DNA of 64,000 nt from a virus. Within the stretch, counting starts at the first letter, position 1. Every line of letters begins with the position of its first letter. The notes under the pieces are model-generated. The model was not told the DNA's origin, made no database searches, and saw only the letters and a program-made list of their open reading frames with translations. The position numbers were made by a program, and so were the translations under genes. Below are positions 42,279 through 50,785 of the stretch, in pieces. The DNA is taken from positions 107,944 to 171,943 of the IMG/VR virus record IMGVR_UViG_3300027977_000008; one strand, written 5' to 3'.

Positions 42279-42284
42279 TATTTC

Positions 42285-42292
42285 TATAAATA
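42285..42292 (+). promoter_or_regulatory. T4-like late promoter TATAAATA
   Basis: An exact octamer, 20 nt before ATG 42313, followed by a strong AAGGAGAG ribosome site. Confidence 0.72.
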
Positions 42293-42312
42293 CACAAGAA
42301 GGAGAGTAAACA

Positions 42313-42879
42313 ATGGCTTTATTTGGAGACGGAGTAAACGTAACAAAAACCACTAGTGCAACAGCTGCAACTTATGGCGATGCTACAAACGTTGCTCAAG
42401 TAACAATTGACGCTAACCAAAGACTTAGTGGTATTACCAACGTTGCAATCACTGCTGCAGTAAATGCTAACGCAGCTACGGGTGATATTGGAACCTATGC
42501 TTTCATGCAACAAGCAACTGGTGACACAATTTATAACCCAGGTAATACGCTTGCTGGTTCATCACTTCGCTATTCTGATGCTACTGGTCGTATGTATACG
42601 GTTAGTAACCCATCAGGAAACTGGAGATGTATGGGATATGATTCTGGTGCAGCACTAGTTAACACTGGTACTGGTACTGGATCTGGTACTGGATCTGGTA
42701 CAATTGCGGGTACTGTATCTGTTTCTGGTACTGTTACCGTTCCTGGTAAACCTGCAACAGCGTATACAGGTACTGGTACTGCAACAGGTACTGCAACAAT
42801 CACCACAGTTACAGTAAACAGTGTTACTGTAAACACCACAGTTGCATATTCGTCAACCCTTTGGTTACGATATTCTTAA
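42313..42879 (+). CDS. Gly/Thr-rich virion protein
   Basis: A 188-residue protein starting ALFGDGVNVTKTTSATAATY. Residues about 117-165 are simple GT/GS and TV repeats (TGTGTGSGTGSGTIAGTVSV), a low-complexity beta-prone segment. Strong late promoter and ribosome site suggest abundant late expression, as for a decoration or short tail-fibre protein. Function not assigned. Confidence 0.78.
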   Translation: MALFGDGVNVTKTTSATAATYGDATNVAQVTIDANQRLSGITNVAITAAVNANAATGDIGTYAFMQQATGDTIYNPGNTLAGSSLRYSDATGRMYTVSNPSGNWRCMGYDSGAALVNTGTGTGSGTGSGTIAGTVSVSGTVTVPGKPATAYTGTGTATGTATITTVTVNSVTVNTTVAYSSTLWLRYS

Positions 42880-42904
42880 TATATACTAAGGAGAAATAAA
42901 AAAA

Positions 42905-43306
42905 ATGTCACAGTATTACACAATTAGAGATGCTCGTAACCCAAGATGGGCTAATCCTGAGCATAACACAATCGACTTAGAAGTTGATTTTACCGATCTT
43001 CCTGAAGAGTACCTACCTTATACTGCTGCACCAACGGATGTTGTTGAGCATTCAAGAGAACTTTATAACAGAGCTCTTGCTGGTGAATTTGGTACTATTG
43101 CAGAATATGATGGTCCTCTAAAATGGACACCAGTTAATAAAACTACCATTCAGGTTTCTACTGAAGGTTTAGTTCAACTTCTACTTGAAAAGGGTATCCT
43201 TACCGATGAAGAAGTTGATACAATTCTTATTGAAGAAACAGTAACAGTTGGTTTTGCAAGAACCACATTTAACGGTTCAAATCCTGTTTATACTGGCGTT
43301 TACTAA
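42905..43306 (+). CDS. Possible fibre-assembly or virion protein
   Basis: A 133-residue acidic protein: ARNPRWANPEHNTIDLEVDF, then LPEEYLPYTAAPTDVVEHSR and LYNRALAGEFGTIAEY. This segment resembles the short region found in phage tail-fibre assembly proteins, where the last fibre gene is followed by its chaperone. Position here fits. A TAAGGAG ribosome site precedes it. Assignment is tentative. Confidence 0.7.
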   Translation: MSQYYTIRDARNPRWANPEHNTIDLEVDFTDLPEEYLPYTAAPTDVVEHSRELYNRALAGEFGTIAEYDGPLKWTPVNKTTIQVSTEGLVQLLLEKGILTDEEVDTILIEETVTVGFARTTFNGSNPVYTGVY

Positions 43307-43311
43307 TATAA

Positions 43312-44298
43312 GTGTTCGCTGATCAATCTGATAAGTGGCACCATTCAATCTGCAGGTATTTGGGGTTATCCTCAGATACCTCTTTTTTATTTGGTGTAAT
43401 TCCTGGTGTTTGTCGTGAAGTTCTCGGCAGACGTGATTTTATGTATACACAACCAGAATGTTTTAATGCTACTAAAGTATATTGTTTTACTGAACCACAC
43501 AACAATAAAATAAACAACAGTAAAGTTGTTCGTTCATACTATGGTGTTTGTCCATTTTTATGGGATCTTGGTGTAACTGCAATTAAAAAAGAATACGATC
43601 CTAAAGGTTCGTTATTTTTTTTACCAAGAGATGATGTAGGAACAATTCGTAAAGACGAATGGCAATCGGTGCAAGATGTTATTGATAATGCACCAAAACC
43701 AATTACATTCTTATTACCTTGGAGGCAGTGTGATATATGGAAACATTGGAATAAGTTATCTTTACCGGAAGATTGTAACTTTGTGCAAATGTCCGATAAA
43801 GAAACAAGACAATTTGTTTTGTCCGAGTTATTTTTAACCCACAAAAACATTTATATTCCTTGGCCAGGTACAGATGTTTATTTTGCAGAATTTTTAGAAA
43901 AAAATATTATTATCTACGATGACATCAAAAAATATAGGACTAAGACTGTTGATGAAGGTGGCAAACAAATTCAATCAAAAGTTCTTAGATTTTTAAAGTG
44001 GGGGTATGATTATCTAAATGATACACAAAAACAATTTTTTCACTGGACAGAAAAGTGGAATGATTTATCTTTAGGCGATAGAAGATTTCTTACAACAAAA
44101 ATGTTAGGACTTGATGTATTGAAATCGCCTAAAGAGTTATTTGATGATATGAAATTAAACGGATTTCTTCAAGAAGAATTAGAATTTGTGTGTGATGAAA
44201 ACTATCAAAAGTCTTATGAGTGGTTGAAAACTAAATCTGAAAAATTTGTCAATTCTAATTGTAGTAGTGAGTGTGCTACCATATTGGGTAAACTTTAG
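43312..44298 (+). CDS. Unknown protein, possibly carbohydrate-related
   Basis: A 328-residue soluble protein starting at GTG 43312. It has no clear catalytic motif. It contains TFLLPWRQCDIWKHWNKLSL and NIYIPWPGTDVYFAEFLEKN, a pattern reminiscent of surface-polysaccharide or glycosyltransferase-like proteins, and it lies next to sugar-metabolism genes on the opposite strand. This is weak inference. It ends convergently, overlapping the HAD gene by 4 nt. Confidence 0.65.
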   Translation: MFADQSDKWHHSICRYLGLSSDTSFLFGVIPGVCREVLGRRDFMYTQPECFNATKVYCFTEPHNNKINNSKVVRSYYGVCPFLWDLGVTAIKKEYDPKGSLFFLPRDDVGTIRKDEWQSVQDVIDNAPKPITFLLPWRQCDIWKHWNKLSLPEDCNFVQMSDKETRQFVLSELFLTHKNIYIPWPGTDVYFAEFLEKNIIIYDDIKKYRTKTVDEGGKQIQSKVLRFLKWGYDYLNDTQKQFFHWTEKWNDLSLGDRRFLTTKMLGLDVLKSPKELFDDMKLNGFLQEELEFVCDENYQKSYEWLKTKSEKFVNSNCSSECATILGKL

Positions 44299-44648
44299 AA
44301 TTGCCGAAAAAAATCGTTGTCTTCCCAACCTTTATCATCAACGTAATGTGCTGCACGAGGTTTACCAAAAAACAACTGATGATATAAAACACCCCATTCT
44401 TTTAGTTGTTTTTCCGTAAATTCTCGCATTAATTTATCTGCTTCTGCTTGATTGTTGTTAGATCCAAGCATACCACGAGCAGTCATCAGGTAAATCTGAG
44501 CACCTTTTTGATATAGACGATTAACAACACTAATTCGTGAAAGAATTGGTTGAGCATCTTTAAGGTTACAGTTTTCTTCTGTGCAAAGAGTACCATCAAT
44601 ATCAAAGCAGTAGATCTCTGCCTTATCATCAATATCAGAAACAATCAT
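44295..44648 (-). CDS. HAD-superfamily phosphatase
   Basis: A 117-residue protein with the catalytic motif CFDIDGTLC (nucleophile and acid Asp), motif II IYLMTARG and a C-terminal HYVDDKGWEDNDFF acidic motif. It is short, without a cap domain, as in KdsC- or GmhB-type sugar phosphatases. Coupled (4-nt overlap) to the SIS isomerase gene, it is probably the dephosphorylation step of a sugar pathway. Confidence 0.8.
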   Translation of the reverse strand: MIVSDIDDKAEIYCFDIDGTLCTEENCNLKDAQPILSRISVVNRLYQKGAQIYLMTARGMLGSNNNQAEADKLMREFTEKQLKEWGVLYHQLFFGKPRAAHYVDDKGWEDNDFFRQF

Positions 44649-45106
44649 GGCAATTTAGGAAGTGTAATCCCATTATACGACATAAGCATATACATTGTCC
44701 AGAGTGCATTGACTTCAAATTCGTGATATGTTTCTACATCAAGAACAATTGTCTCAATGGTCTTATGTTTTTGTGGTGCAATCAATACAACAGGCATACC
44801 ATACTCAACATCTTCTAGAGCAGTCACCAATGAAGATTGCATCCTGCAACTAATACCAATAATTAGATCTGCTGTATGACAAGCATAATCTACCCATTTT
44901 TCATGCCATCCACCATCAACATCAAATGCAGTGATTGAAATACTATCAGGAGCAAAACAGAATTTATCTGTATGGCGATAAATATCAGATGCCATATGTT
45001 GAGCAACTGCTAAGTTGCCGCCATTACCAATTAGAGCAATTTTAGATGCTTTACCAAACATCTTTGCTGCTTGTTCAATATTGCCGTTTTGAAAGTTCAT
45101 GTTCAA
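44645..45106 (-). CDS. SIS-domain sugar isomerase, GmhA-like
   Basis: A 153-residue protein with the SIS-domain phosphate-binding signature ALIGNGGNLAVAQHMASDIY and LIIGISCRMQSSLVTALED, similar to phosphoheptose isomerases (sedoheptulose 7-phosphate to heptose 7-phosphate). It is shorter than GmhA, lacking part of the C-terminal helix. It overlaps the upstream KdsB-like gene by 32 nt and the HAD gene by 4 nt. Confidence 0.78.
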   Translation of the reverse strand: MNMNFQNGNIEQAAKMFGKASKIALIGNGGNLAVAQHMASDIYRHTDKFCFAPDSISITAFDVDGGWHEKWVDYACHTADLIIGISCRMQSSLVTALEDVEYGMPVVLIAPQKHKTIETIVLDVETYHEFEVNALWTMYMLMSYNGITLPKLP

Positions 45107-45791
45107 TTTCTTGGATGTGAGATTGTCTATCTACTGCTCTTATTTTACCACATTTTAGATCATATGGCAATACTTCATATTTTCCACAAAAACCAATCGT
45201 ATCTAATCCTTTCCAATATTCAACAAATCCCATATCAAGATTAGGAAAATCACAGATTACATCTCGTTTATAAAAATATAATCCCAATTGCACCGTGATA
45301 TTTTTGCACATTACATCTGGTGTTCTTTGCATATGAACAACTCTACCATTATTTTCAATCATCTTAACAACATCTTCGTCTTCAAGATCATCAGGTTCTA
45401 GTTGTCTTGATGCTTGAACCATATCATAATCGTTATCAACACCAAACTCAATAATGTTATCGATCCATGCAGGATTTGTTAACGGTTCGTCTCCTTGCAA
45501 ATTAAAAACATAATCACTTTCTAGAGTTTGAGATACCTCTGACACGCGATGAGTGCAGGTATAGTGTTGATCTGTAAGTTGTGATTGATATCCATTGATT
45601 TCACATAAGCGTTTGATGATTTCGTCTTCTGTAGCTACAATGATTTGATCAAAATACTTAGATTGTTTTGCAATATCTGCAACACGTACTACCATTTCAC
45701 GTCCTAGTATCCTAGCAAGTGGTTTGCCATGAAATCGACTAGATTTCATTCTTGCTGGGATGACACAAGTTATTTTTTTATTGTTATACAT
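45075..45791 (-). CDS. KdsB-like 3-deoxy-manno-octulosonate cytidylyltransferase
   Basis: A 238-residue nucleotidyltransferase with the signature CVIPARMKSSRFHGKPLARI, IVATEDEIIKRL and YVFNLQGDEPLTNP, matching the CMP-KDO synthetase family (CTP plus KDO gives CMP-KDO). An upstream ATG at 45809 is in frame, but the minus-strand late promoter motif would overlap it, so 45791 is preferred. It heads the three-gene sugar module. Confidence 0.88.
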   Translation of the reverse strand: MYNNKKITCVIPARMKSSRFHGKPLARILGREMVVRVADIAKQSKYFDQIIVATEDEIIKRLCEINGYQSQLTDQHYTCTHRVSEVSQTLESDYVFNLQGDEPLTNPAWIDNIIEFGVDNDYDMVQASRQLEPDDLEDEDVVKMIENNGRVVHMQRTPDVMCKNITVQLGLYFYKRDVICDFPNLDMGFVEYWKGLDTIGFCGKYEVLPYDLKCGKIRAVDRQSHIQEIEHELSKRQY

Positions 45792-45808
45792 ACTAAAATA
45801 GTTTTTCA

Positions 45809-45816
45809 TATTTATT
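45809..45816 (-). promoter_or_regulatory. Late promoter variant AATAAATA (minus strand)
   Basis: The plus strand reads TATTTATT; the minus strand AATAAATA ends 17 nt before ATG 45791. It would drive the kdsB-gmhA-HAD module. Confidence 0.45.
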
Positions 45817-45826
45817 ATACCATATT

Positions 45827-46315
45827 ATGACAATTCTATCCAAGTTGGGACAAACAAATACTATCTGGCACATGGCATTTACATGTCCAGATATTGATGC
45901 TGCAATAGAATATTGTTGTGATGTCCTTGGATGTAAATTTTGTAGAAAGTTTGCCATTACTGTCGAAGACGGTTCTCATAACTTAGGATTTATTTTTTCA
46001 TTTGCTGGACATCATATTGTTGTTACACAAGGGGAAACATCTATACCACAACCAGATAATAGAATGCCTAGACATTCTGGACCTATCTTTTTAGATAAGA
46101 ATGAATATTTTGAAGTTGTTAATTATGTTAAGTCACATCCAAAGATTAATGTAATTGAAAGTAAATATACTACATTTATATCAAAAAAACTTTCATCAGA
46201 AGAAAAAAATTTACATGGACAAAACGTAAGGTGTCATAAGACTACTATAAAGGATCCATGGGATAACTGGATTGAAATGAAGTATTATTCATATGCGGAT
46301 CAAATTTATACTTGA
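45827..46315 (+). CDS. VOC (glyoxalase/dioxygenase fold) superfamily protein
   Basis: A 162-residue protein with paired beta-alpha-beta-beta-beta units: IWHMAFTCPDIDAAIEYCCD at the start and CHKTTIKDPWDNWIEMKYY at the end. His (IWH) and Glu (WIEMK) occupy the usual metal-ligand positions of the VOC fold. The substrate is unknown. It is divergent from the sugar module and could act on a related metabolite. Confidence 0.8.
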   Translation: MTILSKLGQTNTIWHMAFTCPDIDAAIEYCCDVLGCKFCRKFAITVEDGSHNLGFIFSFAGHHIVVTQGETSIPQPDNRMPRHSGPIFLDKNEYFEVVNYVKSHPKINVIESKYTTFISKKLSSEEKNLHGQNVRCHKTTIKDPWDNWIEMKYYSYADQIYT

Positions 46316-46340
46316 CAAATCCCGCAATTACGACTAGGAT
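46312..46340 (+). promoter_or_regulatory. Sigma70-type promoter
   Basis: TTGACA at 46312-46317 and TAGGAT at 46335-46340, separated by 17 nt, upstream of the small gene at 46364. Confidence 0.72.
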
Positions 46341-46363
46341 AGCTCTGATACCGATGACAAATC

Positions 46364-46540
46364 ATGTTCCAGTTGGGTCAAGAAGTTCAGTATAATGGGC
46401 ATAAAGGCATAGTAGATTTCTATGACAAACATTATATTGGAATATGTATTAGTGGATGTACAGATCGGTTGCGTTCTGTTCGTTTGATTGTATATCCTTG
46501 TGATTGGGATAAAGTTAGTATAAATACCGATAGAACATAA
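46364..46540 (+). CDS. 58-residue protein of unknown function
   Basis: A small protein (FQLGQEVQYNGHKGIVDFYD, then IGICISGCTDRLRSVRLIVY), beta-rich and SH3-like in pattern. I recall similar short proteins in other cyanophages. Expressed from the sigma70 promoter just upstream; its 3' end contains a late promoter for the next gene. Confidence 0.7.
   Translation: MFQLGQEVQYNGHKGIVDFYDKHYIGICISGCTDRLRSVRLIVYPCDWDKVSINTDRT
46519..46526 (+). promoter_or_regulatory. T4-like late promoter TATAAATA
   Basis: An exact octamer within the 3' end of the preceding gene, 34 nt before ATG 46553. Confidence 0.68.
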
Positions 46541-46552
46541 TTTCTATTGGTA

Positions 46553-47083
46553 ATGAACCCCCAAGAATTATACGAAGCATATATGACAGTCTACGAAAGT
46601 GATGATCGTAGAGAAATGAGAAAACTTGCTTCACAAGAAAGACAAGCAGAAAAGAAATCTGAAAATGAATTTAGAAATAATGGTGGTATTGGTGCTAAGA
46701 AATCTGGACCAAAAATGAGCACCACAAAATTGTCTAAGAAGGAGGGTGAAGAATATTCTAAGCAGACAATGAATACTGCCGAGTATATTGCAAAAAATGC
46801 AAAAAAACATACTGTAGGTAATCTTTTTCCTGAGCAAGTAGATTATTTTGATAAGGTTCTATCAGAAATTACTGCTGCTGGTTATACTGTATACCAAGCA
46901 TTATCGTATATGGTTTATGAAGCACAGCACGCTAGAAACAATCCAGAGAAGTATGAGCGTGAACAAGAGAAAAGTCAATCTTCCCGTGACCGTAAAATGA
47001 ATGATCCTAAGACTGGTATCAAGTCTAAAGCGTTCAATGATTTCTATAATGCTCAGATGGCATCTAAAAAGAAAAAGCCCTGA
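46553..47083 (+). CDS. Late protein with putative capsid-targeting N-terminus (third member)
   Basis: A 176-residue charged protein. It begins NPQELYEAYMTVYES, clearly related to the SPQELRALQEAYLSVY tag at 3454 and 4346. LYE before Ala again fits a gp21-type cleavage site. The middle is low-complexity Lys/Ser/Glu. A helix near residues 85-120 (DYFDKVLSEITAAGYTVYQA, LSYMVYEAQ) corresponds in position to the conserved core of the other two. It has an exact late promoter. ATG 46553 is preferred over TTG 46547. Confidence 0.8.
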   Translation: MNPQELYEAYMTVYESDDRREMRKLASQERQAEKKSENEFRNNGGIGAKKSGPKMSTTKLSKKEGEEYSKQTMNTAEYIAKNAKKHTVGNLFPEQVDYFDKVLSEITAAGYTVYQALSYMVYEAQHARNNPEKYEREQEKSQSSRDRKMNDPKTGIKSKAFNDFYNAQMASKKKKP

Positions 47084-47104
47084 ACCAGTTTTTAAACTGT
47101 CCAC
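47084..47104 (+). repeat. Hairpin/promoter module, copy A (partial)
   Basis: CCAGTTTTTAAACTGTCCACTA: a CAGTT/AACTG stem followed by TCCACTA, the core of a motif seen again at 59489, 61830 and 63186. It lies about 75 nt upstream of the next start codon, as in the other copies. The 5' GTG of the motif is missing here. Confidence 0.65.
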
Positions 47105-47106
47105 TA

Positions 47107-47130
47107 AACCGCCCTTTCAGGCGGTTTTTT
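47107..47130 (+). terminator. Rho-independent terminator
   Basis: AACCGCC and GGCGGTT form a perfect 7-bp stem around CTTTCA, followed by T residues. Confidence 0.92.
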
Positions 47131-47138
47131 GCTATGAT
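47131..47138 (+). promoter_or_regulatory. Extended -10 promoter element
   Basis: TG-C-TATGAT (47130-47138) directly follows the terminator, with ATG 47160 about 22 nt downstream. No good -35 is visible. Confidence 0.5.
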
Positions 47139-47159
47139 ACTGTCAAATCAAGAAAAACA

Positions 47160-49331
47160 ATGTCAGTCAATATCGAAATCAAGGGCAATCTGGCACGGTT
47201 GCTTGCTACTGAAAACCTGATTGTTGAACATAAGCAGGTAGAAACTGCTATGTTTGATGTTGATCGCCGTGTGTTGACGTTACCGATGTGGCAGAAAGCA
47301 AGCAATTATGTTTATGATATGCTTGTTGCACATGAAGTTGGTCATGCGTTGTTTACACCATTCCGTGGGTGGAATTTTGAAGAAACTTATAAAAATGTTC
47401 CTCCCGATTATGTGAATGTAGTTGAAGATGCTCGTATTGAGCGTTTGATGAAGAACAAATTTGCAGGTCTATCGCGTGATTTTTACGCTGCATATAATGA
47501 ATTACACCATGATAATTTTTTCTGTGTAAAAGATGAAGACATCAATCGGATGAAACTGATTGACAAAATTAATTTGTATTTCAAAATTGGTGCATATCTT
47601 TGTATTGACTTTGAAGATGATGAAGAACAGTTTGTAACTGAAATTGTAAAAGCAGAAACGTTTGAGCAAGTTCTTGATATTTCTAAACGTATTCATGAGT
47701 ATGCTAAACAACAACACAAACAGAAAAAAGTTCAACCTCAAGAAAGTCAAGATGATGTTTCTGATGGACATCAAACTTCTCAACAACCACAATCATCAAC
47801 TGATAGTGTAAATGATAAAGATGACTTTGAAAATCTTGAGCAAAATAACAATAGCATCAAGGAAAGTAAATCTGAAGTTGGTAATAAAAAAGTAGAGAAA
47901 CCAAAAGCAAATCTTAATTCAGAAGATGAAGGTGATCTAGATAAATCTGACACTCAACAATCATTCTCTAATAAGAGTAGTGATTTGATTGATCATCGCT
48001 TATTTGAAACTCTGTACGTTGGAGTTCCTAAACTGAATATTGATAATGTTGTTGTTGATTTTGACACCGTTAAGAAGTATCTCGATCTTCATTATCAAGA
48101 CGAAGCACTAGTCAATTCTGCACGGGAAGATCTGATCAAAGAAGAGATCCAACGTTATATTCAATTCAAGAACTCTGCTGCTAAGGAAGTTAACTACTTG
48201 GTAAAAGAGTTTGAGATGAAAAAGTCAGCAGATGCTTATGCTCGTGTTACAACTTCACGCACTGGTGTACTGAATACAGGTAAACTACATTCATATAAGT
48301 ACAATGAAGATCTGTTTAGAAAAGTAACATCCATTCCTGAAGGAAAAAACCACGGTCTAGTGTTTTATCTAGATTGGTCTGGTAGTATGCAGCATATTAT
48401 GCTAGATACTATGAAACAACTATTTCAGTTGATTTGGTTCTGCCGTAAAGTTAATATTCCTTTTGATGTGTATGCGTTTACCAATAACGCTTATAGTCTG
48501 AACATTGGTGATAATACTACGCCAGCTCATGATATTTCTAAAATGGATGTGTGTAAAGAATGGAAGGAAAATGATATTGCTATTGATGGATGTTTCCGTA
48601 TGGTCAATGTTCTTAGCAGCAATGTGAAGAATGATGATCTAAATAAAATGATGCAGAACTTGTGGTTGACTGCTAAATCATTCAGCAGCAGTCACTATGA
48701 GTATCCTCTTCGGTTTTCGCTTGGTGGTACACCTTTGAATGAGTGTATTATTGCATCTGCTCAACTTATGAAACAATTTATCAATAAGCATAAAGTGCAA
48801 AAGTGTCATGCTATTGTTCTTACTGATGGGGAAGGTTACAGTCCATCTTATAATTTTATTCGTAAATACGATAGTGATGTTAAAAAAAGTCGTCGTCGAA
48901 TTTATCATAATGCTGTAATCCGCAATTGTCGTAATGGACGTACATATTCCCCTCACAATACAGAGGGAGATTTCACAAGCAAACTGATTGAATATGTGAA
49001 GGATGATGTTCCTGGTGTGAGTTTTGTTGGGTTCCGTGTTCTTGAACGAGGTTCACTTAGCAACTTTTTTCATTGGTATGGTATTAATAGTCAATACAAA
49101 AGTCTTGATGAAATGCGTAATGATCTAAGAAAAAATAATAGTCTTTGTATGAAGACTAAAGCATTTGATTTGTTCTTTGGTCTGCAACAATCTTCATTAA
49201 GTGTTGATGCTGATTTAAAAGTAGAAGACGATGCTTCTAAGCGAGAGATTAGTAATGCTTTTCGTAAGATGTTTAAGGGTAAAAAAACTAATAAGTTTGT
49301 ACTTCAAACATTTGTAAAGCAAATCGCATGA
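47160..49331 (+). CDS. Metallopeptidase-VWA protein, CobT-like
   Basis: A 723-residue protein. HEVGH at residues 58-62 is a zinc-metallopeptidase HExxH motif, with a possible third ligand in NVVEDARIERL downstream, as in gluzincin-like families. Residues about 215-310 are acidic, Gln/Ser-rich and low in complexity. The C-terminal part is a von Willebrand A domain with the metal-ion-dependent adhesion motif LDWSGSM near residue 404 and VLTDGEG near 555. CobT cobaltochelatase subunits have the acidic linker plus VWA; the peptidase motif is an addition. It pairs with the AAA+ gene at 49508. ATG 47160 is chosen because the longer frame runs through the terminator. Confidence 0.85.
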   Translation: MSVNIEIKGNLARLLATENLIVEHKQVETAMFDVDRRVLTLPMWQKASNYVYDMLVAHEVGHALFTPFRGWNFEETYKNVPPDYVNVVEDARIERLMKNKFAGLSRDFYAAYNELHHDNFFCVKDEDINRMKLIDKINLYFKIGAYLCIDFEDDEEQFVTEIVKAETFEQVLDISKRIHEYAKQQHKQKKVQPQESQDDVSDGHQTSQQPQSSTDSVNDKDDFENLEQNNNSIKESKSEVGNKKVEKPKANLNSEDEGDLDKSDTQQSFSNKSSDLIDHRLFETLYVGVPKLNIDNVVVDFDTVKKYLDLHYQDEALVNSAREDLIKEEIQRYIQFKNSAAKEVNYLVKEFEMKKSADAYARVTTSRTGVLNTGKLHSYKYNEDLFRKVTSIPEGKNHGLVFYLDWSGSMQHIMLDTMKQLFQLIWFCRKVNIPFDVYAFTNNAYSLNIGDNTTPAHDISKMDVCKEWKENDIAIDGCFRMVNVLSSNVKNDDLNKMMQNLWLTAKSFSSSHYEYPLRFSLGGTPLNECIIASAQLMKQFINKHKVQKCHAIVLTDGEGYSPSYNFIRKYDSDVKKSRRRIYHNAVIRNCRNGRTYSPHNTEGDFTSKLIEYVKDDVPGVSFVGFRVLERGSLSNFFHWYGINSQYKSLDEMRNDLRKNNSLCMKTKAFDLFFGLQQSSLSVDADLKVEDDASKREISNAFRKMFKGKKTNKFVLQTFVKQIA

Positions 49332-49480
49332 ACACACCTAATTGGCAACACAATTCTAGTAAAGATCCCAAACGTAGTCTCAAACCTCAAGCGTTGAGAC
49401 AAGCGAAAGCACGTCGCCAAGCATTACTGAGACAGTTGATGAACCGTCCACCAAATTCCCAAAACCATCCCAATTCCTGA
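49328..49480 (+). CDS. 50-residue basic protein between the CobT-like and CobS-like genes
   Basis: A short Arg/Lys/Gln-rich helical protein (LRQAKARRQALLRQLMNRPP). Its start overlaps the upstream stop (ATGA), so it is translated from the same message. Could be a linker or nucleic-acid-binding peptide; unknown. Confidence 0.6.
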   Translation: MNTPNWQHNSSKDPKRSLKPQALRQAKARRQALLRQLMNRPPNSQNHPNS

Positions 49481-49507
49481 TAAGATACTTTCAGTTCAAA
49501 AAAAGAC

Positions 49508-50608
49508 ATGCCACGCACTATCGACTTTACGCACCACTTTGATAACTTGAGTGACAACTTTGGCACTGAGATTAATGCTGATATGCTGCGAGCATATTGC
49601 AACACTCATAGTGTTTCTTATGCTACAATTACAAAGTATCTAAACCAATATAAAGTTGGTCGTGGTAAATGGAACTTGACTGTGGAACAAGTAAAAGAAC
49701 AATTGGAAAGTATTGTGGATACCAGTGTGCCACTTTGTAAAACTGCTAAAGTAGCACAAAATCTTATTCCCAGTAAAGATGATACCTTCATCCAGTTTGG
49801 TAATTTTAGCAGTCTTAAAAAAGTTATTGCTTCCCGTATCTTTTATCCAGTATTCATTACGGGTCTGTCGGGTAATGGTAAGACGTTCAGTGTGGAGCAA
49901 GCGTGTGCTCAACTTGGTCGTGAATTGATCCGTGTCAATATTACAGTAGAAACTGATGAAGATGATCTGATTGGTGGATTTCGCCTTGTCAATGGTGAAA
50001 CTGTTTGGCATAATGGTCCTGTAATTCAAGCATTAGAACGTGGTGCAGTTCTGTTGCTTGATGAGATTGATCTTGCATCTAATAAAATCTTGTGCTTGCA
50101 ATCTATTTTAGAAGGTAAAGGTATCTTCTTGAAGAAAATTGGTGAGTACATTAATCCTTCTGCTGGATTTACTGTAGTTGCTACTGCAAATACTAAAGGT
50201 AAGGGTTCTGATGATGGGCGATTTATTGGCACTAATGTGTTAAATGAAGCGTTTTTAGAACGCTTTCCAATTACCTTTGAGCAAGAATATCCTACACCTG
50301 CTGTAGAATATAAAATCTTACAAGCATTGTGTGAGCAACTAAATGTTCCTTTCATTGGTGAACACGAAAAGTATATCTTACATCTTTGTTCTTGGGCAGA
50401 TATTGTTCGTAAGACATTTGCCGAAGGTGGTATTGATGAGATTATTTCTACTCGTCGCTTGACACATATCATTCGCGCTTATAGTATTTTTGGAGATAAA
50501 ATGAAAGCAATTGAACTGTGTCTGAACAGGTTTGATGAAGAAACTAAGCAATCTTTTGTACAATTGTATACCAAATTGGATGATACTGTTGTGGTTTCTG
50601 CGGATTAA
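49508..50608 (+). CDS. cobS: AAA+ ATPase, CobS/MoxR-like
   Basis: A 366-residue AAA+ protein: Walker A GLSGNGKT at about residues 119-126, Walker B AVLLLDEID near 179-187, sensor TVVATANTKGKG and the arginine-rich STRRLTHIIRAY. An N-terminal helical domain precedes. CobS-like proteins of this kind are common in cyanomyoviruses. MoxR/CobS ATPases act as hexameric rings with VWA partners, and the VWA protein is encoded just upstream, so they probably form a complex. True cobalt chelation in the phage context is unproven. Confidence 0.88.
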   Translation: MPRTIDFTHHFDNLSDNFGTEINADMLRAYCNTHSVSYATITKYLNQYKVGRGKWNLTVEQVKEQLESIVDTSVPLCKTAKVAQNLIPSKDDTFIQFGNFSSLKKVIASRIFYPVFITGLSGNGKTFSVEQACAQLGRELIRVNITVETDEDDLIGGFRLVNGETVWHNGPVIQALERGAVLLLDEIDLASNKILCLQSILEGKGIFLKKIGEYINPSAGFTVVATANTKGKGSDDGRFIGTNVLNEAFLERFPITFEQEYPTPAVEYKILQALCEQLNVPFIGEHEKYILHLCSWADIVRKTFAEGGIDEIISTRRLTHIIRAYSIFGDKMKAIELCLNRFDEETKQSFVQLYTKLDDTVVVSAD

Positions 50609-50641
50609 TTATACATAGTATTACCCAAATTTTTTGGATTT

Positions 50642-50785
50642 ATGTCAAAAGAATTTTATTTTGAAGATACGGAGGATTATGTAATTGAAAGAGTTGAATT
50701 ACATTTTCAAGAAGAATATCTTGATGAGGATGAAAGATCCTCTCAGGCAGATTATGAAAGATTAGCAAATCGTTTCAACGCTTGA
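50642..50785 (+). CDS. 47-residue acidic protein
   Basis: A short acidic helical protein (VIERVELHFQEEYLDEDERS). Start ATG 50642 gives a compact frame ending in the -35 box of the next promoter. Function unknown. Confidence 0.6.
   Translation: MSKEFYFEDTEDYVIERVELHFQEEYLDEDERSSQADYERLANRFNA

Noticed and set aside
47001-47160. N-terminal extension of the CobT-like protein
   Set aside because: The longer frame runs through the preceding gene's 3' end, a strong terminator and a promoter; ATG 47160 gives the natural start.
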